DNA of 64,000 bases, from positions 253,875 through 317,874 of the forward strand of contig NZ_JAKZLB010000003.1 in the NCBI RefSeq assembly GCF_022808865.1. Reading direction: 5' to 3'. Origin of the DNA: Geothrix oryzisoli (GTDB lineage Bacteria > Acidobacteriota > Holophagae > Holophagales > Holophagaceae). Within the stretch, counting starts at the first letter, position 1, and each line of letters opens with the position of its first letter. The notes under the pieces are model-generated. The model was not told the origin of the DNA, searched no databases, and was given only the letters and a program-made list of their open reading frames with translations. Shown one piece after another: positions 49,022 through 57,011 of the stretch. The translations under genes were made by a program, and so were the position numbers.

Positions 49022-52000
49022 TCAGCTGAGGCTGGTGGCGATCACCTTCTCCTTGCTGAAGAACTCGAGGATGTCCCCTTCCTTCAGCTCGTCGAAGCCG
49101 TCGAGGGAGATGCCGCAGTCGAGGCCGTTCTTCACCTCGGTCACGTCCTCCTTGAAGCGCTTGAGGTTCTTGAGGCCGCCCTCGAAGAGGACCTCCTCGC
49201 CGCGCTTCACGCGGACCTTGTTCGCCTTCTGGACCTTGCCTTCGGTGACGAAGGAACCGGCGATGACGGTCTTGCCGATCTTGAAGAGCTGGCGCACCTC
49301 GGCCTGGCCGTGGATGGTCTCCTTCTCCGTGGCGTCCAGCATGCCGACCATGGCCTGCTCGATCTCCTCCGTGATCTTGTAGATGATGTCGTGGAAGCGC
49401 AGATCCACGCCCTCTTCACGGGCGAGTTCCTCGGTCTTCTTCTCGGCCCGGGTCTGGAACCCGATGATGGTGGCCTTGGAGGCCTCGGCGAGGAGCACGT
49501 CGTTCTCGGTGACGGTGCCGGCGGCGCTGTGGATGATGCGCACCCGGACCTTGTCGGTGCTGAGCCGTTCCAGCTGGCCCACCAGGGATTCCACCGAGCC
49601 CTGGGTATCCGCCTTGATGATGAGGGGCAGTTCCTTGACCTGGCCGTCCTTGAGGGTGCTGAAGAGGGTCTCGAGCGTGGCGCGCTGCTTCTGCTGGGCG
49701 GCCTGCTTGGCCTTCTCCTGGCGGAAGGAGACGATGGTGCGGGCCTTGCCCTCGTCCTCCACCACCTGGAAGTTGTCGCCGGCGCTGGGCACTTCCTCGA
49801 AGCCGAGGATCTGCACGGCGGTGGACGGCTCGGCCTCGGTGACGCGCTGGCCCAGGTAGTCGAACATGGCGCGGACGCGGCCCATGGTGGCGCCGGCCAC
49901 GAAGATGTCACCGGCCTTCAGGGTGCCGCGCTGCACGAGCACCGTGGCGACGGGACCGCGGCCCCGGTCCAGGCGGCCTTCGATGATGGACCCGGCGGCG
50001 GGGCAGTCGTAGACGGCCTTCAGTTCCTTCAGGTCCGCCACGAGGAGCAGCGTCTCGAGCAGCTCGTCGAGGCCCTGCTTGGTCTTGGCGCTGACGAGGA
50101 CGGCCGGCACATCGCCACCGTAGGCCTCGGTCTGGACGCTGTGCTGGAGCAGGCCCTGCTGGACCTTGTCCGGGTTGGCGCCGGGCTTGTCGACCTTGTT
50201 GATGGCGACGACCAGGGGCACGTCCGCGGCCTTGGCGTGGTTGATGGACTCCACGGTCTGGGGCATGACGCCGTCATCGGCGGCCACCACGAGGACGGCG
50301 ATGTCCGTGACCTTGGCGCCGCGGGCGCGCATCTTGGTGAAGGCTTCGTGACCCGGGGTGTCGAGGAAGACCACCTTGCGCATCTCGCCGGTGTTCGGAT
50401 CCTTCACGGCCACGTGGTAGGCGCCCACGTGCTGCGTGATGCCGCCGGCTTCGCCCGCGGCCACCTTGGTCTTGCGGATGGCGTCCAGCAGCGAGGTCTT
50501 GCCGTGGTCCACGTGGCCCATGATGGTGACGACCGGGGGACGGGGGAGCTTCTCGCCCACCACCTCGCCGGATTCGTCCGCGGCGATCTGCACGTCCTCC
50601 TCGAAGGAGACGATGTCGGCCAGGTAGCCGAACTCGCGGGCGATGTCCTTGGCCATCTCGGTGTCGAGGGGCTGGTTGATGGTGGCGAAGATGCCGCGGT
50701 GGAGCAGCTTGGCGACGACATCCTTGGCAGGGCGGTTGCACTTCTCGGCGAGTTCCTTGACCGTCACACCCTCGGAGAGCATGACGATGCCGATCTCCTC
50801 CTCGATGTACTCGCTGGCGACCTGCTGGGCGCGGGAGCGGGGCTGGCGGAGCTTGAGGTCGAGTTCCTCCTCCTTGCTCCGGACGTAGCCGCCCTTCTTC
50901 TTCTTGCCGCCCACGTGGGCACCGCGGCCGGGGCCCTTCTGGCTGTTGGGATCGATGGGACCGGAGGCCGGGATGGAGGGACCGCGGCCGGGACCGCCGG
51001 GACGGCCGCCAGGGCCGCCGGGACGCGAACCCATGCCGGGACGGCCAGGGCCACCGGGGCGGGAACCCATGCCGGGACCGCCGGGGCGGCCGCCGGGACC
51101 ACCCGGACGCGCGCCGGGGCCGCTGGGGCGGCTGCCAGGCGCGGGGCGGGCCTGGGGCAGCTGGATGTACCGGGCGGGCTCCGAGGACCGCGGGGGCGGG
51201 GGCGGAGTGTCCGAGGTCTTGATGCGGCTGAAGCCCTGGTCGGGCCTCATCTCCGTGATGGCGGGCGGGATGTAGGGCCGCCGGCTGGGCGTGACCGGGG
51301 CGGGCGCGTCATGACGGACCTCGCCGCGGCCGGTGTTGGTGGCCATCTGGAGAACGGCCTTCTCCTTCTGGGGCATGCCGGACCGCTGGACGTCCCGGGG
51401 CGCGGGGGCCTGGCCGGGGCGCTGGACGATGGGACGGGCGCCCGCTTCGGGGCGGGGGCCGGAGCCCGAAGTCGGGCTGGGCCCGGAGGGCTGGGCCGGG
51501 CGCTGGGGGGCCTGGCCGCCCGTGGGACGGGCCGGGGGCAGCTGGATGTACCGGGCGGGCTTCTCCTCCCGGGGGGCCGGGGCGGTTCCCGTCGACACCT
51601 TCAGGCGGGAGAAGGTCTCCTGCGGGGCTTCGACGGGGGCGGCCACCGGAGCGGCCGGAGCCGCGGGCGCCTTCGCCGTGGCCGGTTCGGGGGTGGTGGG
51701 CGCGGGGGCCGCGGCCGGGGAGGGCTCGGCCGCCTTCACCTGGGGGGCCGGAGCTGCGGGGGTGGCCGGCGCCGGGGCTTCGGGTTCCGGCTCGGGCTTG
51801 GGTTCGGCCTTCTTCACCAGCACGGCGGGGGCCGGCTTGGGCGCTTCGGGTTCGGGCCGGGCCTCGGCCTTGGCGGGCGCCGGATGGCTGGGCGCCTTCA
51901 CGACCTTCACGGCGGCAGAGGGCTTGTGCAGCGCGAGGGGCGGAGCGTCGCTCTCACCCTTGTGCTTGCCCTGGAAGGACCGACGCAGCTGGTCTGCCTG

Positions 52001-52120
52001 GTCGTCGGTCAGGTTGGAGCTGTGGCTCTTCCCTTGGAGGCCCAGACGCTTCTCGCAGGCCTCGATGACCTCCTGATTGGCGACTCCGAGCTCTTTGGCG
52101 AGTTGGTTGATACGCAGCAT
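49022..52120 (-). CDS. infB: translation initiation factor IF-2
   Basis: GTPase that brings initiator tRNA to the 30S subunit. 1032 residues. Residues 1-55 are the IF2_N fold ([21 protein letters not shown]). A long Ala/Pro-rich then Gly/Pro/Arg-rich disordered segment follows to about 410, including repeated GSRPGGPG and paired PARYIQLP motifs. The second IF2_N-like region ([20 protein letters not shown] ... [19 protein letters not shown]) precedes the G domain with [12 protein letters not shown] near residue 533, DTPGHEAF and NKVDKP, then domains II-IV. Third gene of its operon, followed by a strong terminator. Confidence 0.97.
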   Translation of the reverse strand: MLRINQLAKELGVANQEVIEACEKRLGLQGKSHSSNLTDDQADQLRRSFQGKHKGESDAPPLALHKPSAAVKVVKAPSHPAPAKAEARPEPEAPKPAPAVLVKKAEPKPEPEPEAPAPATPAAPAPQVKAAEPSPAAAPAPTTPEPATAKAPAAPAAPVAAPVEAPQETFSRLKVSTGTAPAPREEKPARYIQLPPARPTGGQAPQRPAQPSGPSPTSGSGPRPEAGARPIVQRPGQAPAPRDVQRSGMPQKEKAVLQMATNTGRGEVRHDAPAPVTPSRRPYIPPAITEMRPDQGFSRIKTSDTPPPPPRSSEPARYIQLPQARPAPGSRPSGPGARPGGPGGRPGGPGMGSRPGGPGRPGMGSRPGGPGGRPGGPGRGPSIPASGPIDPNSQKGPGRGAHVGGKKKKGGYVRSKEEELDLKLRQPRSRAQQVASEYIEEEIGIVMLSEGVTVKELAEKCNRPAKDVVAKLLHRGIFATINQPLDTEMAKDIAREFGYLADIVSFEEDVQIAADESGEVVGEKLPRPPVVTIMGHVDHGKTSLLDAIRKTKVAAGEAGGITQHVGAYHVAVKDPNTGEMRKVVFLDTPGHEAFTKMRARGAKVTDIAVLVVAADDGVMPQTVESINHAKAADVPLVVAINKVDKPGANPDKVQQGLLQHSVQTEAYGGDVPAVLVSAKTKQGLDELLETLLLVADLKELKAVYDCPAAGSIIEGRLDRGRGPVATVLVQRGTLKAGDIFVAGATMGRVRAMFDYLGQRVTEAEPSTAVQILGFEEVPSAGDNFQVVEDEGKARTIVSFRQEKAKQAAQQKQRATLETLFSTLKDGQVKELPLIIKADTQGSVESLVGQLERLSTDKVRVRIIHSAAGTVTENDVLLAEASKATIIGFQTRAEKKTEELAREEGVDLRFHDIIYKITEEIEQAMVGMLDATEKETIHGQAEVRQLFKIGKTVIAGSFVTEGKVQKANKVRVKRGEEVLFEGGLKNLKRFKEDVTEVKNGLDCGISLDGFDELKEGDILEFFSKEKVIATSLS

Positions 52121-52177
52121 GTAAGCGGATTACCTCGGCCTGGGGGTGGGGAACGGGAAGGGCTGCAGGACTACAGC

Positions 52178-53506
52178 CTACTCCCCGAAATGAGCCTGCA
52201 CGGCATCGATGAGACGGAAGGCCAGATCCTGATCCATGCCTTCCACCTGCATGAGCTGCTCGGCAGTGACAGTGTAAAGGGATTTGACATCGGGATAGCC
52301 CGCGGCGGCAAGACGGTCCGCGAGGGCGGCGTCCAGTCCCTCGGCCTGGATCTCGTCCAGCAGGGTGGAGGCGGGCGCGGCGGCCACGGCGGCCGGGGCC
52401 GCTTCGGCATCGACCTCCGGAAGGGCCAGGCCCATGGCGATCTCGGCCTCGCGGCGCTTGTCGGCCTCGCTGCGGACATCGATGTTCCAGCCCGTGAGCT
52501 TGGCGGCCAGGCGGACATTCTGTCCGCGCTTGCCGATGGCCACGCTGAGCTGCTCGTCGTCCACCACCACCTCGACCCGGCGGCTCTCGGGATCACCGAG
52601 GTTCACGCGGATGGCCTTGGCGGGGTTCAGGGCGTTGGCAATGAACTGGGCGGGGTCGTCGGAGTAGCGGACGATGTCGATCTTCTCGTTCTTCAGCTCG
52701 CGGATGATGGCCTGCACGCGGCTGCCCTTGAGGCCCACGCAGGCGCCCACGGGATCGACATCGGGGTCGAGGCTGTGGACGGCCACCTTGGCGCGGTCGC
52801 CGGCCTCGCGCACGCAGTTGCGGATGACCACGGTGCCGTCATGGATCTCGGGGACTTCGTTCTCGAAGAGCTTGATGAGCAGCCGCGGATCGGTGCGGCT
52901 GACCTGCACCTGGGGATCCTTGGCGCTGCGGTCCACGCTGACGATGACGACCTTGATGCGCTGGCCCTTGTCGAAGCGGTCGCCGCGGAGCGCCTCACTG
53001 CGGCGCAGCATGGCCTCGACGCGGTCGATCTCGAGGATGATGGCGCTCTTCTCGAAGCGCTTGACCTCGGCCACCACCACCTCGCCGATGCGATCGGCGA
53101 ACTCGGTGAAGATGCGCTCGCGCTCAGCCTCGCGGACCTTCTGCACCAGCACCTGCTTGGCGGCTTGGGCGGCGATGCGGCCCAGCTGGCTGGTGTCCTG
53201 GGGCAGCCAGAGGGTATCGCCCTCGGCAGCGTCGGGGTTCAGCGTCTGGGCCTCGGTCAGGCTGATCTCCAGGTCCTCTTCCTCGACCTCGGCCACCACC
53301 TGCTTCAAGGCATAGACATGGAACTCGCCGGTCTCCCGGTCCATCTGGGCCTGGAAGTTGCCGTAGAAGTCCTGGGCATTGAAGTATTTGTCCGCGGCCT
53401 TCGCCAGGGCTTCCTCGACCGCCGCAAAGACATCCTCTTCGGGGATGCCCTTCTCGGCGGCGATCATCTTCACGCTATCGAAAAAGGTCGTAGCCACGTT
53501 TGCCAT
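52178..53506 (-). CDS. nusA: transcription termination/antitermination protein NusA
   Basis: RNA polymerase-binding factor affecting pausing, termination and antitermination. 442 residues: N-terminal domain (1-125), S1 domain (about 130-200, GEVVVAEVKRFEKSAIILEIDRVEAML), KH1 with DPVGACVGLKGSRVQAIIREL and KH2 with SVAIGKRGQNVRLAAKLTGW. After an Ala-rich linker there is one C-terminal helix-hairpin-helix-like unit. It lies between rimP and infB as in most bacteria, one base after the rimP stop. Confidence 0.97.
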   Translation of the reverse strand: MANVATTFFDSVKMIAAEKGIPEEDVFAAVEEALAKAADKYFNAQDFYGNFQAQMDRETGEFHVYALKQVVAEVEEEDLEISLTEAQTLNPDAAEGDTLWLPQDTSQLGRIAAQAAKQVLVQKVREAERERIFTEFADRIGEVVVAEVKRFEKSAIILEIDRVEAMLRRSEALRGDRFDKGQRIKVVIVSVDRSAKDPQVQVSRTDPRLLIKLFENEVPEIHDGTVVIRNCVREAGDRAKVAVHSLDPDVDPVGACVGLKGSRVQAIIRELKNEKIDIVRYSDDPAQFIANALNPAKAIRVNLGDPESRRVEVVVDDEQLSVAIGKRGQNVRLAAKLTGWNIDVRSEADKRREAEIAMGLALPEVDAEAAPAAVAAAPASTLLDEIQAEGLDAALADRLAAAGYPDVKSLYTVTAEQLMQVEGMDQDLAFRLIDAVQAHFGE

Positions 53507-53507
53507 C

Positions 53508-54077
53508 TCAGGCCTCCTCGTCCTCGGCAGCGCTTGTCTCTACGCCGTCGGTATCAGGTACTTCGGTGAGCCGCGCGGCCAGGTGCTTGGGCCGCGGGGT
53601 CTTCTCTTCGTCGAACGGCGCCAGCCGCGCCTTCTGGATGGCCTCGACGGGGATGGTCTTGAGGACGCCATCCTCTTCGAGGGTGATGTCGTCGCCCTCC
53701 AGGGGGCCGATCCAGCCCTTGAACCGCTTCTGGCCGTTGATGGGGGCGGCGGTCTGCACGCGGCAGAGGCGGCCCGCAAAGCGGCGGAAGTGGTCGGCCT
53801 TGACCAGGGGACGCTCCATGCCGGGACTGCTGACCTCGACGCCGAACTTCTCGCGCAGGTCGGGGAATTCCACATCCATCCAGAGCACGAGGCCCTCGTT
53901 GGCGGCGGTGCAGTCGTCCAGGGTGATCTTGCGGCCGCTGGTCTCGGCATCCAGGTGGTCGATGTAGAGGCGCACCATCTCGTCGCGGCCTTCGCGGACG
54001 ATCTCCAGATGCACCAGCTCGTAGCCCAGCAGGGCCAGCTGGCGCTCGAGGAGGGGCTGCGCTTTCTTCAGATCCAA
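53508..54077 (-). CDS. rimP: ribosome maturation factor RimP
   Basis: Factor for late 30S maturation. 189 residues. It has the conserved VRLYIDH, LDDCTAANEGL and VSSPGMERPL (the family signature), then an Sm-like domain with RFKGWIGPLEGDDITLE. The start is a TTG (LDLKKAQ) with GGAG five bases upstream. The C-terminus extends in an acidic tail. First gene of rimP-nusA-infB, behind a leader containing a terminator-like hairpin. Confidence 0.95.
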   Translation of the reverse strand: MDLKKAQPLLERQLALLGYELVHLEIVREGRDEMVRLYIDHLDAETSGRKITLDDCTAANEGLVLWMDVEFPDLREKFGVEVSSPGMERPLVKADHFRRFAGRLCRVQTAAPINGQKRFKGWIGPLEGDDITLEEDGVLKTIPVEAIQKARLAPFDEEKTPRPKHLAARLTEVPDTDGVETSAAEDEEA

Positions 54078-54097
54078 GGAAACTCCGGACTAACAAC

Positions 54098-54145
54098 AAA
54101 AAAGGTGGGCCGAACCCACCCAGTCTTGGCACCCGAGTCCGGGTG
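54098..54145 (-). promoter_or_regulatory. putative transcription attenuator in the rimP-nusA-infB leader
   Basis: Reading the minus strand, hairpin 1 is CACCCG-GACT-CGGGTG (54145-54130). Next comes a terminator GGTGGG-TTCGG-CCCACC followed by six T (54120-54098), just 20 bases before the rimP start. CCACCC in hairpin 1 is complementary to GGGTGG in the terminator stem, so an alternative antiterminator pairing is possible. A complete terminator between promoter and first gene makes sense only as an attenuator. Confidence 0.6.
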
Positions 54146-54167
54146 GCCATGGCCGAATTGAATTCCA

Positions 54168-54196
54168 AGTCTAGCGCTCATGGCCGGGAATCTCAA
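54168..54196 (-). promoter_or_regulatory. promoter of rimP-nusA-infB
   Basis: Minus-strand TTGAGA (54196-54191), a 17-base spacer, and TAGACT (54173-54168). Transcription would start near 54161 and produce a leader of about 84 bases that contains the attenuator-like hairpins. Confidence 0.6.
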
Positions 54197-54288
54197 GGAT
54201 GGTTAATGATCTCCGGGGTTTCCCCCCGGTCGCGCGTGCGTGGCCAGGATCCAGGGGCCCGCTGCGCGCCCAGCCCCGGACGCCCCGT

Positions 54289-54401
54289 GCCCAGGCGCGG
54301 TCGAGCCGCGCCTGGGCTGAAACCATCGGTCCCGGGGGAGGGGAGAGATGGCCTCCAGGCCCCCGGAGCCCGTGCAGGTTCAGGGACAAGCCGTGTCCCT
54401 G
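54289..54401 (+). other. structured leader upstream of folD with two strong hairpins
   Basis: The 380-base divergent gap between rimP and folD holds no gene. On the folD side there is a 12-bp perfect stem (GCCCAGGCGCGG at 54289-54300, loop TCGAG, CCGCGCCTGGGC at 54306-54317). An 8-bp stem follows (CAGGGACA, loop AGCCG, TGTCCCTG at 54381-54401). Neither is followed by a T-tract. folD genes often carry ZTP or folate riboswitches, but I cannot match either consensus convincingly. Confidence 0.5.
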
Positions 54402-54460
54402 CGGAAAATCTTGATGAGGGCCACGGTCCCCCTGGGATTCAATGGAGGGTGGAGGAACCC

Positions 54461-55375
54461 ATGGCCACCATCCTGGACGGCAAGGCGCACGCGGATCGCA
54501 TGCTCGAGGTGGTGCGCCGGGGCGTGGAGGCCCGGCTGGCCCGGGGGCGGCGGGCCCCGGCCCTGGCGGTGGTCCTGGTGGGCGACGATCCCGCCAGCCA
54601 TGTCTATGTCCGCAACAAGGCCGCCGCCTGCGCCAAGGTCGGCATCACCTCCCTGGAGCACCGACTGCCTGCGGAGACGCCCCAGGCGGAGCTGGACGCC
54701 CTCATCGACCGCCTGAACGCCGACCCGGCCGTGGACGGTATTCTCGTGCAGCTGCCCCTGCCCAAGGGCCTGGATTCCAAGGAGGCCCTGCACCGCATCA
54801 GTCCTGCCAAGGACGTGGACGGCTTCCACCCCATGAACCAGGGCCTGCTGCTCGAGGGTCTGCCGGGCCTGCGCCCCTGCACGCCCAGCGCCTGCATGTC
54901 CCTGCTGGCCCACCACGGGGTGGACCTCAAGGGCCTGCGGGCCGTGGTCCTGGGCCGCAGCGAGATCGTGGGCAAACCCATGGCCCTCATGCTGTTGGAG
55001 CAGCATGCCACCGTGACCATCGCCCACAGCCGCACGAAGGACCTGCCGGCCGTCTGCCGCGAAGCGGACCTCCTGGTGGCCGCGGTGGGCCGGGCCGGCC
55101 TGGTGGAGGGATCCTGGATCAAGCCCGGCGCCGTGGTGGTGGACGTGGGCATCAACCGGGTCGAAGATCCGGACCTGGCGGCCCGGATCTTCGCGTCTGA
55201 ACCGAAAAAGCTGGAAGCCTTCCAAGCCAAGGGCGCCGTCCTCTGCGGCGATGTGCGCTACGGCGAGGCCATGCAGGTGGCCTCCGCCGTGACCCCCGTC
55301 CCCGGCGGCGTCGGGCCGCTCACCATCGCGGGGCTGCTGACCAACACCCTCCAGGCGGCGAATCAGCCGGGCTGA
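54461..55375 (+). CDS. folD: methylenetetrahydrofolate dehydrogenase/cyclohydrolase
   Basis: Bifunctional enzyme interconverting 5,10-methylene-, methenyl- and 10-formyl-THF. 304 residues. Seen: VGDDPASHVYVRNKAAACAKVGI (with the active-site Lys-containing VxxKxxA pattern), DGILVQLPLPKGLD, the KDVDGFHPMNQG segment, GRSEIVGKPMALMLL (NADP site), and the C-terminal TPVPGGVGPLTIAGLL. SD GGAGG is five bases before the ATG. It ends 15 bases from the opposing FabG-like gene. Confidence 0.96.
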   Translation: MATILDGKAHADRMLEVVRRGVEARLARGRRAPALAVVLVGDDPASHVYVRNKAAACAKVGITSLEHRLPAETPQAELDALIDRLNADPAVDGILVQLPLPKGLDSKEALHRISPAKDVDGFHPMNQGLLLEGLPGLRPCTPSACMSLLAHHGVDLKGLRAVVLGRSEIVGKPMALMLLEQHATVTIAHSRTKDLPAVCREADLLVAAVGRAGLVEGSWIKPGAVVVDVGINRVEDPDLAARIFASEPKKLEAFQAKGAVLCGDVRYGEAMQVASAVTPVPGGVGPLTIAGLLTNTLQAANQPG

Positions 55376-55390
55376 TCCGCCGGGGGAGGC

Positions 55391-56149
55391 TTAAGGGCAC
55401 AATCCCCCGTCCACATTGACGATCTGGCCGCTCATGTAGCTGGCCCAGTCGGAGCAGAGGAAGGCCACCACGCCGGCGACCTCCTCGGGCTCGCCTTCGC
55501 GCTTGAGGATGGCGGGTGCGAGCATCTCCCGCCGGACCTCCTCGGGCACGTCCCGGGTGAGCTCGGTGCGGATGAGGCCGGGGTTCACGGCGTTCACCAG
55601 CACGCCGAAGGGGGCCATCTCCCGGGCCAGGCTGCGGGTGAGGGCGATCACCGCGCCCTTGCTGGCGCCGTAGTTGGTCTGGCCGGCCTTCCCGATGATG
55701 CCGGTGGGGCTCACGATGTTGACGATGCGGCCCCACTTGCGGGCCATCATGCCGCGCACGAAGGCCTTGGTGGCGTACACGGTGCCGCGGAGGTTCACGT
55801 TCATGACCTCCTCCCACTTCTCGTCGCCCATGAGGATGAAGGGGCCATCCTGCCGGGTGCCCGCATTGTTCACGAGGATGTCCACGGGACCCAGTTCGGC
55901 CTTCACGCGATCCGCGGCGGCCTCCAGCTCGGCCTTCACGCGGACATCGGCCAGCACGGCGATGGACCGGCGGCCCATGCTGCGGATCTCGGCCGCCACC
56001 GCCTCGGCGAGCTCTCCGTTCTTCTGGGCATGGACCACCACGTCTGCGCCCCAGCGGGCGAATTCCACGGCGATGGCCCGCCCGATGCCCCGGGAGGACC
56101 CGGTGACGAAGGCGGTGCGGCCGAGCAGGGGTGGCTGGTTGAAGGGCAT
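55391..56149 (-). CDS. FabG-like SDR, 3-oxoacyl-ACP reductase family
   Basis: A 252-residue SDR from MPFNQPPLLGRTAFVTGSS. Cofactor motif TGSSRGIGRAIA, NNAG, catalytic Ser in NIVSPTG, YGASK and the C-terminal SYMSGQIVNVDGG, all as in FabG. The GRAIAVEFARWGADVVVHAQ segment suggests NADPH preference is not obvious. No other fatty-acid genes are beside it, so a role in another reductive pathway is possible. It diverges from the pterin dehydratase gene. Confidence 0.92.
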   Translation of the reverse strand: MPFNQPPLLGRTAFVTGSSRGIGRAIAVEFARWGADVVVHAQKNGELAEAVAAEIRSMGRRSIAVLADVRVKAELEAAADRVKAELGPVDILVNNAGTRQDGPFILMGDEKWEEVMNVNLRGTVYATKAFVRGMMARKWGRIVNIVSPTGIIGKAGQTNYGASKGAVIALTRSLAREMAPFGVLVNAVNPGLIRTELTRDVPEEVRREMLAPAILKREGEPEEVAGVVAFLCSDWASYMSGQIVNVDGGLCP

Positions 56150-56195
56150 GGCGCGATTCCAGGGCAACGGATTAGGATGCCCCATGGGGGAAAGC

Positions 56196-56504
56196 ATGTC
56201 CAAGGATCTGGTCAACCCTGACGCCATGGAGGCCTTCCTCAGGGCGCACCCGGAATGGGTCGCGCAGGGGGATTCCCATGGCCTGACCCTCCGGCGCCGC
56301 TACGTTTTTTCCGCCTACCCGCGTGGCCTGGGCTTCGTGATGGCCGCCGCCGAACACGCCGAGAAGGTGAACCACCATCCTGACCTGACCCTCGGCTACC
56401 GGTGGGTCGTGGCCGTCCTCACCACCCACGTGAGCCGCGGCGTCACCCAGCGGGACCTGGACCTGGCCGAGGCACTGGACCGGATGTATCTGGAGCACAT
56501 CTAG
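56196..56504 (+). CDS. phhB: pterin-4a-carbinolamine dehydratase
   Basis: Recycles 4a-hydroxytetrahydrobiopterin for aromatic amino acid hydroxylases. About 102 residues. The signature HAEKVNHHPDLTLGYRWV followed by LTTHVSRGVTQRDLDLA gives the three active-site His. Two starts are possible; MSKDLVNPDAM has GGGGGA just upstream, whereas the ATG twelve bases earlier has AGGA. No phenylalanine hydroxylase is adjacent. With hppD in the same window it suggests Phe to Tyr to homogentisate catabolism. Confidence 0.92.
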   Translation: MSKDLVNPDAMEAFLRAHPEWVAQGDSHGLTLRRRYVFSAYPRGLGFVMAAAEHAEKVNHHPDLTLGYRWVVAVLTTHVSRGVTQRDLDLAEALDRMYLEHI

Positions 56505-56536
56505 GCGGGAGGCCAGCCTCCAGCTTCCAGCCTGTC

Positions 56537-56977
56537 TCACTGCACCGGCATGGCGCGGGGGGGCGGGTTGAACCGTTCCTGCATGGACTGCACCTTGGTG
56601 AGGTTCAACTGCTCCGGATGGGACGGATCGGAGAGCATGAATTCACCCAGCTCCAGGGCCTGGTGCTTCGGCGGCGGCAGTTCGAAGGCCGCGGAGAGGC
56701 GCTCCCGCAGGGCCTTGAGGTAGAGGGTGAACACCTCGTGGCGCGGGGACTCACGGTAGGCCAAGTCCCACACCTCCACCGTGGCGCCTGGAGGCTCCCG
56801 GCGGGAAGGTTTCAGGGGCTTCGCGGTGACCCCGAGGATCAGGCCGTCCCAGCACCCGGGCGCGACCAGACGGATCGGCTCGGTGGGGGCGCCCAGTTCC
56901 GTGTGCAGCGCCAGCTTCCACACCTCCTGCGCGGTCAGGCAGGAGGTGAGAAGGAGACCGGAGAGAACTCGGCGCAT
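56537..56977 (-). CDS. small exported protein, possible lipoprotein, function unknown
   Basis: A 146-residue protein with N-terminus MRRVLSGLLLTSCLTAQEV, which is a signal peptide with a lipobox-like LTSC or a normal cleavage after TAQ. The mature part is rich in Pro, Leu and Glu, with VRLVAPGCWDGL-like segments and no motif I recognise. No clear ribosome binding site precedes the ATG. It follows the RluA gene by 34 bases. Start and localisation are inferred. Confidence 0.6.
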   Translation of the reverse strand: MRRVLSGLLLTSCLTAQEVWKLALHTELGAPTEPIRLVAPGCWDGLILGVTAKPLKPSRREPPGATVEVWDLAYRESPRHEVFTLYLKALRERLSAAFELPPPKHQALELGEFMLSDPSHPEQLNLTKVQSMQERFNPPPRAMPVQ

Positions 56978-57011
56978 GAAAGCAGGATGATCCGGGCGGC
57001 GGCCCGGTTCC

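Noticed and set aside
51000-51120. Possible repeat element or CRISPR-like array in the Gly/Pro region
   Set aside because: The repetition is in frame with infB and encodes the GSRPGGPG linker; there are no spacers.
49310-53569. A 1419-codon plus-strand open frame opposite infB and nusA
   Set aside because: It crosses two real genes and their spacer and has low-complexity composition. Both antisense partners are well-conserved housekeeping genes.
54197-54420. ZTP riboswitch upstream of folD
   Set aside because: The required conserved core and pseudoknot could not be matched by eye; only a short CCTGGGC resemblance was found. Kept only as a structured leader.
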